DNA of 64,000 nucleotides from Oscillospiraceae bacterium. GTDB taxonomy: Bacteria > Bacillota > Clostridia > Oscillospirales > Ruminococcaceae. Position 1 is the stretch's first letter; every line of letters starts with the position of its first letter. A program made the position numbers and the translations under genes. The notes beneath the pieces are model-generated. The model was not told where the DNA came from, searched no databases, and saw only the letters and a program-made list of their open reading frames with translations. Location of the stretch: assembly GCA_900768125.1 (NCBI GenBank), contig CAAGBS010000058.1, forward strand, positions 21,725 to 85,724, written 5' to 3'. Positions 59,742 through 64,000 of the stretch are shown here, one piece after another.

Positions 59742-59863
59742 TGCGGCTAATCCTCCTTTGGTTATTGGTCGGGATACTCTCCCGACATGACCATGCACCG
59801 GAATGGTGCGTGGTTAGTGGTTGAGCGTTATGCCGCCCAACATAACTCCAATGTTCTCTATGA

Positions 59864-60175
59864 TCAGATGTCCATTGAAATCTCTACGCCTGCGGGAAGC
59901 TCCAGAGTCTGGAGAGCTTCGATCGCCTTTGCTGAGGGACGGATAACGTCGATGAGACGCTTGTGTGTTCTCAGCTCGAACTGCTCACGGGAATCCTTGT
60001 ACTTGTGAACCGCTCTCAGGATAGTAACTACTTCCTTGCTTGTAGGAAGCGGGATAGGACCTGCAACTCTCGCACCATTGTGTGTAGCTGCCTCTACGAT
60101 CTTCTTGGCTGCCGCGTCAACTACGCTGTGCTCGTAGCCCTTGATCTTGATCCTTACCTTCTCATTTGCTGCCAT
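59864..60175 (-). CDS. rpsJ: Ribosomal protein S10 (NusE)
   Basis: 103 residues. Seen: RIKIKGYEHSVVDAAAKKIV near 8-27 and a C-terminal PAGVEISMDI. Also acts in antitermination with NusB. First gene of the operon; AGAAGGGGTTG lies before ATG. A 122-nt spacer separates it from rplC. Confidence 0.98.
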   Translation of the reverse strand: MAANEKVRIKIKGYEHSVVDAAAKKIVEAATHNGARVAGPIPLPTSKEVVTILRAVHKYKDSREQFELRTHKRLIDVIRPSAKAIEALQTLELPAGVEISMDI

Positions 60176-60464
60176 GATTTTTCAACCCCTTCTGTTAGTA
60201 GTGTGCTGGCAAAAGCTGTTTTGAAAAATCCACTGTGCCGTGTGTTTCTTTTTTGCCGATATCCGCTTGTTAGTTATCCGGGATATCCCGAACACTTTAA
60301 CAGCGACAACGGGAAGAAACTCACGTTTTCTGTAAATCTTCTTCCGCCGGACTAGCATGTCCGACATACTCCGCCGAAATTACCGCGGTCAGAGCCGCGC
60401 AACCTCCGGCATCATCGCTATGCCTTCAAGTGTCAGGCTGTAACTATCATCAGTACAGCCGCCA
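60176..60464 (-). promoter_or_regulatory. Structured leader of the S10 operon
   Basis: About 290 nt between the promoter and rpsJ. On the minus strand it can form CGCGG-CTCTGA-CCGCG (near 60385-60400), CGGAC-ATGCTA-GTCCG (near 60345-60360) and the palindrome CGGGATATCCCG (near 60279-60290). L4-responsive leaders regulate S10 operons in Proteobacteria and similar ones exist in some Firmicutes; the match was not established. A 61-codon frame here lacks a proper ribosome site. Confidence 0.5.
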
Positions 60465-60470
60465 ACAGTT

Positions 60471-60499
60471 ATTTTACCACATAACAACGCCAATTGCAA
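60471..60499 (-). promoter_or_regulatory. Sigma-A promoter of the S10-spc-alpha operon
   Basis: Minus-strand TTGCAA (60499-60494), 17-base spacer, TAAAAT (60476-60471). Confidence 0.8.
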
Positions 60500-60679
60500 G
60501 GATTTTGCGAAAAATGCGGTGTAGAATTTTTGCAGTATTTTTCAGTTTTCAATTATGCACATTGCACAAATCGACGATATTTTGCTGAACTTACTGAATA
60601 ATTATCCGTGCAATCAACTTATAGTATACAAATTCCGCCCATTTTTATACTATTTATAATATAATTACAGTAATTAAAA
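60500..60679. other. AT-rich intergenic region, no gene seen
   Basis: Between the S10 promoter and the terminator of the next leftward gene. No coding sequence or clear second promoter seen; several TATAAT-like strings lack a matched -35. Confidence 0.55.
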
Positions 60680-60713
60680 TCAAAAACAAACCGGAGCTGT
60701 AAAAAACTCCGGT
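60680..60713 (-). terminator. Terminator of the aspartoacylase-like gene
   Basis: Minus-strand stem ACCGGAG / CTCCGGT (60713-60707 with 60696-60690), 10-base loop, then TTGTTTTTG. It lies directly after the stop and separates this gene from the S10 operon. Confidence 0.83.
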
Positions 60714-60719
60714 CGGATA

Positions 60720-61655
60720 TCATTTATGCAGACGCTTTATCATCTTGAAAACAATGGTGTTCTCCATGACCAGCGGACTTTCATGCGCGAAGAACAGAAT
60801 GCCGTCCGCAGGCGCTTTGACCTCGCAGATGACGTTTCCCTCATACGGGTGGATTATATGCGCAAGGACGTCGCCCTTTTCCACCTCGTCGCCGCTCTTG
60901 CGAAGACTGCGGTATATCCCCGCCGCGCCGCAGGTGACGTTCATCATGTCGTCCTCGTCGATGATGGTGCCCATATAGCCGCCGTGGCACTTATACTTGA
61001 TTATCCCCATTCTGGACAGGAATCTCAGCACCGCCGAAACGCCCTGCTCAGCGGAGGCTTCGTCTATGCTCTCGGTCGCGTTGGTGTAGACCGAGAACGC
61101 CGCGGTTCCGCCCACCTGCCAGTTAAAATTCAGCGTGGACTGATCCATCGCCGATGGAGTCCTCAGCACCACATAGGGAAGCCCGAACAGGTTCGCAAGG
61201 CTGGTATTCTCCTTGCAGGTCTTCATCATGCGGACGTGCGGAATGAACATTCCCGAGATATAGAAACTCGCGAACTGCACGCCGTACTGATACTTGCATA
61301 TCTCGCTGAAAACTCCCGCCGCTATGCGCTCGGTGGTCTCGCCATCGGGCTTGCCGGGGAACATGCGGTTGATATCCGTGTTATCCAGGCACCAGAACCG
61401 CTTTCCGATGTTCGTGCCGTAGCTGTTTATAGACGGTATTATCAGTATCTCCCGGTCATAGGCGATGTCACCCTTGCGTTCCAGCGTCTCCAGCGTCTTC
61501 ACAAGCTGGCTGCACATGTAAAGCTGCTGTATCTCGTTGCCGCGCAGCGAACCTATTATACAGCAGGACTTCTCGCCCTTGCCGAAGCGATAGCCTGTCA
61601 CCCTGAAATCATCGCGGTAGGGTGACGACAGGCTGAAAATTATATCCTTTTTCAT
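60720..61655 (-). CDS. Succinylglutamate desuccinylase/aspartoacylase-family protein, zinc ligands altered
   Basis: 311 residues. The overall fold and several segments match the AstE/AspA zinc-carboxypeptidase family: IIGSLRGNEIQQL near 34-46 stands where active members have G-x-HGNE, NTDINRMFPGKPDGETTERI near 98-117 matches NRxFPG, and a C-terminal beta region with APADGILFF near 279 is typical. Odd: the first zinc-ligand His is Arg here, and the later D-x-H motif is replaced (GVQFASFY). The Glu of the first motif is kept. It may be inactive, use other ligands, or bind rather than cleave a substrate. Upstream gene is 24 nt away on the same strand. Confidence 0.78.
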   Translation of the reverse strand: MKKDIIFSLSSPYRDDFRVTGYRFGKGEKSCCIIGSLRGNEIQQLYMCSQLVKTLETLERKGDIAYDREILIIPSINSYGTNIGKRFWCLDNTDINRMFPGKPDGETTERIAAGVFSEICKYQYGVQFASFYISGMFIPHVRMMKTCKENTSLANLFGLPYVVLRTPSAMDQSTLNFNWQVGGTAAFSVYTNATESIDEASAEQGVSAVLRFLSRMGIIKYKCHGGYMGTIIDEDDMMNVTCGAAGIYRSLRKSGDEVEKGDVLAHIIHPYEGNVICEVKAPADGILFFAHESPLVMENTIVFKMIKRLHK

Positions 61656-61679
61656 GCCAAAACCTCACGGTATTTTTAT

Positions 61680-63764
61680 TTATCCCTGCTCCACCGCACG
61701 TACGTGATATCTGTCTGCTTTCACGCCGTCTATTGCATTGATGAAATCTGTGAACCGCGCAAAACCGTAGTTCCTGAAATCGAAGCCCTCGAACTTTTCT
61801 TTCAGCTGAATGCCGAGCGCCCTTATGCTGTGGCTTCCGTCGGCGCGGGCGAACTCGTTCACGAACCGCTCGATCTCCTCGGTCTGCCTTGCGAACTCAT
61901 CGCTGATATACAGCTTGTTGTTCTTGACGACTATTCCGCTTATCTCAGCCGCAAGCTTCCTCATGGAAGAGAAGCCGAGTTCTTTCAGGAAATCCTTGCC
62001 GTACTTTCCGGAAAGGTCCCTGCCAAGCCCGGAGAGCGAACCGCCCTTTTCCGAACCCGCGACATACTGCAGCACCTCGCGCTTGACCGCGTTTATCTCC
62101 GGCTTTTCATATTCTGCGTCACTGTCCGGTTCAGCGGTCTTTTCCGGCTCGGATGTCTGCTCGCCCGCTTCGTTCGCGGAGACTGTTTCAGCCGTTTCTG
62201 CGGTCTCCGGATTTTCAGGCTCTGCGGGGATTTCAGGAGTTTCAGGCTCCGGAGATTCCAGCTGGGCGGCGGGTTCTCCATTCTCGGGCTTCACCGGAGC
62301 GTTGACCTCCGCGATAACCTCAGCGACCTGCTGCGCCGTGGATCTGGCGTCCTCCGCAGGCTTGACCGGCTTCTCCGCAGACAGCGGCAGGAGCGAAAAC
62401 GCACGGTTCTTGCTTATCTTTATATCCGGGACGGAGGAGAGCAGCGCCCTGAAATCACCGTAGCCCATATCGTCGATGTATGTCTTGCCGTATGCCGCCA
62501 TCAGCTCATTGTTGAGCTGACCGAGATTTCCGCCGTCCGGCATATTCTCGGCGGCGTACTTCTGGATACGCGCGAACACTGCCTTTTCATCGGGTCCGGG
62601 CATTCCGGCGGGCTTGACTATCGGCTCGGGAGCCGCGGTCTCCGCAAGGAAAACCTTGTTTCCGTCCACCCTTACCTCGCCGACCGAACCCAGAGCGGAC
62701 TTGAAATCGCTGAATCCCAGCGCCCGGAAGTAATCCTTGCCGAAAGCGCTCATCAGGTGATTGTTAAGCTGACCTATATTGCCGCCGTTCGGCATATTGT
62801 CTCCGGCGTAGGTCATTACCTCACGGCGGTAGCTTCCGCCGTCAAGCGCAGCCACGGCGGCGGATTCGGCAGGCTTCACCAGCGTTCCGGTGCGGGTGAA
62901 CTGCGGCAGCTTGTCGATGAATCTCGCGAACCTCGCGCTTCCGAACTTCGCAAAATCTATCTTTCCAAAGCGGCTGTTGAGATAGCTCTCCAGCTTCAGC
63001 ATATTGTCATTTTCCGGTTCGTGCTCGCTGAGATACTCCTGCATTGCCGCGGAAATAGACTGCTCTGTAGCTTCCTCGGTGATCCTCGCGGGCGCGGGCT
63101 GCTCCTGGCGCTTCTTGCGCAGGGAGACAAACGTATTGTTGCGGCGAAGTTCCGGGAAGCTGTCGATAAAGTTCGAAAACCGCTTGTAACCCAGTTCGTC
63201 AAAGTTGATGTTGCCGAATTTGGAGGTCAGCACCGCGCTTATCCTCGCAAGGTCCAGCCGCTCGTCCTTGTTGTCGGTGACGAATGTGAGCACCGCTTTC
63301 CTTATCGCAGGCTCATCGCAGCTTGCTTCCATCTCGCCGATCTGGTTCAGGTAGCAGAAATGGTGGCAGCTTACAGTGAAAGGTCTGGGGGTCTTTAGTT
63401 CGCCTATTCCTACGACCAGCTTTCCGGCTTCGCGCAGGCGTATCGCAAGACGTGTGAAATCGCTGTCGCTGGTGACGAGCACGAAGCCGTCAACATTGCC
63501 GGTGTAGAGTATATCCATCGCGTCGATTATCATAGAAAAATCGGTGGCGTTCTTGCCTGCGACATAGCTTGTCTGCTGAACCGGCATTATCGAGTAGTTG
63601 ACTGCGGGAGCATGCCAGCCGTTGCCGCCCTTTTCCCAGTCGCCGTAAACTCTCTTATAGGTCGGCACGCCGTACTTCTGCACCTCGCTCATTACGAACT
63701 GCGCATATTTCGCGGATACGTTATCGCTGTCGATAAGCACCGCGAGCTTCTTTTCTTCTGACAT
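61680..63764 (-). CDS. NYN-domain nuclease-like protein with six OST-HTH/LOTUS-like repeats
   Basis: 694 residues, soluble. Residues 1-150 form a NYN (PIN-like, LabA/DUF88) domain: catalytic-type acids in LIDSDN (Asp12, Asp14), ATDFSMIIDAMD (Asp75, Asp81) and TSDSDF (Asp100, Asp102). Then come six repeats of about 60 residues with a common pattern of a polar start, a Leu-rich helix, FGK/YGK, a Phe/Tyr-Gly segment, F-x-x-F/L and a final strand, near 158, 239, 315, 402, 563 and 633; they fit OST-HTH/LOTUS domains. Repeats 3 and 4 are the most alike (NMPNGGNIGQLNNHLM and NMPDGGNLGQLNNELM). A Pro/Glu/Ala/Thr-rich linker (about 475-560) splits repeats 4 and 5. Likely an RNA-binding ribonuclease; target unknown. 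Confidence 0.85.
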   Translation of the reverse strand: MSEEKKLAVLIDSDNVSAKYAQFVMSEVQKYGVPTYKRVYGDWEKGGNGWHAPAVNYSIMPVQQTSYVAGKNATDFSMIIDAMDILYTGNVDGFVLVTSDSDFTRLAIRLREAGKLVVGIGELKTPRPFTVSCHHFCYLNQIGEMEASCDEPAIRKAVLTFVTDNKDERLDLARISAVLTSKFGNINFDELGYKRFSNFIDSFPELRRNNTFVSLRKKRQEQPAPARITEEATEQSISAAMQEYLSEHEPENDNMLKLESYLNSRFGKIDFAKFGSARFARFIDKLPQFTRTGTLVKPAESAAVAALDGGSYRREVMTYAGDNMPNGGNIGQLNNHLMSAFGKDYFRALGFSDFKSALGSVGEVRVDGNKVFLAETAAPEPIVKPAGMPGPDEKAVFARIQKYAAENMPDGGNLGQLNNELMAAYGKTYIDDMGYGDFRALLSSVPDIKISKNRAFSLLPLSAEKPVKPAEDARSTAQQVAEVIAEVNAPVKPENGEPAAQLESPEPETPEIPAEPENPETAETAETVSANEAGEQTSEPEKTAEPDSDAEYEKPEINAVKREVLQYVAGSEKGGSLSGLGRDLSGKYGKDFLKELGFSSMRKLAAEISGIVVKNNKLYISDEFARQTEEIERFVNEFARADGSHSIRALGIQLKEKFEGFDFRNYGFARFTDFINAIDGVKADRYHVRAVEQG

Positions 63765-63818
63765 TGTTACCTCTGTTCTGTGAATTGCCCCGGGAACGGA
63801 CAGGGCGTTGTTGTTATA

Positions 63819-64000
63819 TTAGGTCACCTCTAAAAACCTCCTTCACGGCAGATTTCTATGACTTACCAAGAAACGTCGCTACGCTCCTTATTCATCATCT
63901 GCGTCGTTACCAAACCTTGAAATACATACAGTAAACGCATTATCCGCCTGCGGCGGAAAACGCTGCGGTTTGGTGCCTAGCATCTGATATAAGTCATGTA
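63819..64000. repeat. Non-coding element with nested inverted repeats (runs to or past the window edge)
   Basis: No coding sequence. Outer arms ATGACTTA (63858-63865) and TAAGTCAT (63990-63997), inner arms ACCAAACC (63909-63916) and GGTTTGGT (63967-63974), and a central CCGCC / GGCGG hairpin (near 63946-63957). Left edge AGGTCACCTCTAAAA (63821-63835) occurs once more in the window, reversed, at 21436-21450. Read on the minus strand it ends AAGGAGGTTTTTAGAGG, close upstream of the NYN gene. Looks like a dispersed genomic repeat or miniature element. Confidence 0.6.

Noticed and set aside
60182..60367. 61-codon frame in the S10 leader as a possible leader peptide
   Set aside because: GGAG lies only one base from the ATG, and the region is better explained as a folded leader.
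61704..63398. Long open frame (564 codons) antisense to the NYN-LOTUS gene
   Set aside because: No ribosome site and no recognisable protein; it mirrors the codon bias of the real gene on the other strand.

Overview
The window is a chromosomal segment of a low-GC-type Gram-positive anaerobe, most likely a Clostridia member close to Ruminococcus (Oscillospiraceae). Reasons: the full Firmicutes-style S10-spc-alpha ribosomal cluster with adk-map-KOW-infA inserted, a zinc-type 61-residue S14, an rpsF-ssb-rpsR operon, RNase Y, a HrcA-type CIRCE operator, strong sigma-A promoters with 16-18 base spacers, Shine-Dalgarno sites close to AGGAGG at nearly every gene, and a type IV pilus locus with a sensory [FeFe]-hydrogenase-like protein. 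The genus is an inference; no rRNA gene is present to test it. I saw no prophage, CRISPR array, transposase, tRNA or rRNA.

Layout. 1-11.9 kb: type IV pilus locus. pilT (cut by the window edge) and pilB read leftward; a prepilin peptidase with an extra cytosolic loop reads rightward from its own promoter; then a leftward operon pilC - pilMN fusion - pilO - large membrane-anchored surface protein - two prepilin-like proteins, driven by a good promoter at 11.85 kb. 12.2-13.4 kb: rpsF-ssb-rpsR. 13.5-18.6 kb: leftward rny, then a soluble hydrogenase-like/chemoreceptor fusion, a TetR regulator and a metallophosphoesterase. 19.1-21.4 kb: pyrE, a CofE-like ligase and a FliD-tail-like protein. 21.5-23.4 kb: htpG under a perfect CIRCE. 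23.6-25.6 kb: a candidate small RNA or attenuated leader, then an ECF sigma factor and its probable membrane anti-sigma partner.

25.7-31.3 kb: leftward operon metG - unknown - tatD - GNAT - corC-like - nth, tightly packed with ATGA/TGATG overlaps. 31.4-43.7 kb: rightward genes: a CdaR-like regulator, ftsEX with an S41 protease, greA-lysS, three tandem paralogous small membrane proteins, several unknown membrane proteins (one helical protein leftward), and secDF. 43.9-60.5 kb: the complete leftward S10-spc-alpha operon from rpsJ to rplQ, with a promoter and roughly 290-nt structured leader. 60.7-64 kb: an aspartoacylase-family protein lacking expected zinc ligands, a NYN nuclease-like protein with six OST-HTH/LOTUS-like repeats, and at the right edge a non-coding element with nested inverted repeats.

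Most interesting items: the NYN-LOTUS protein (61680-63764), the hydrogenase-like/chemoreceptor fusion (14980-16911), the repeat element at 63.8-64 kb with a 15-nt match at 21.4 kb, the candidate RNA at 23.62-23.79 kb, and the unusual pilus proteins.
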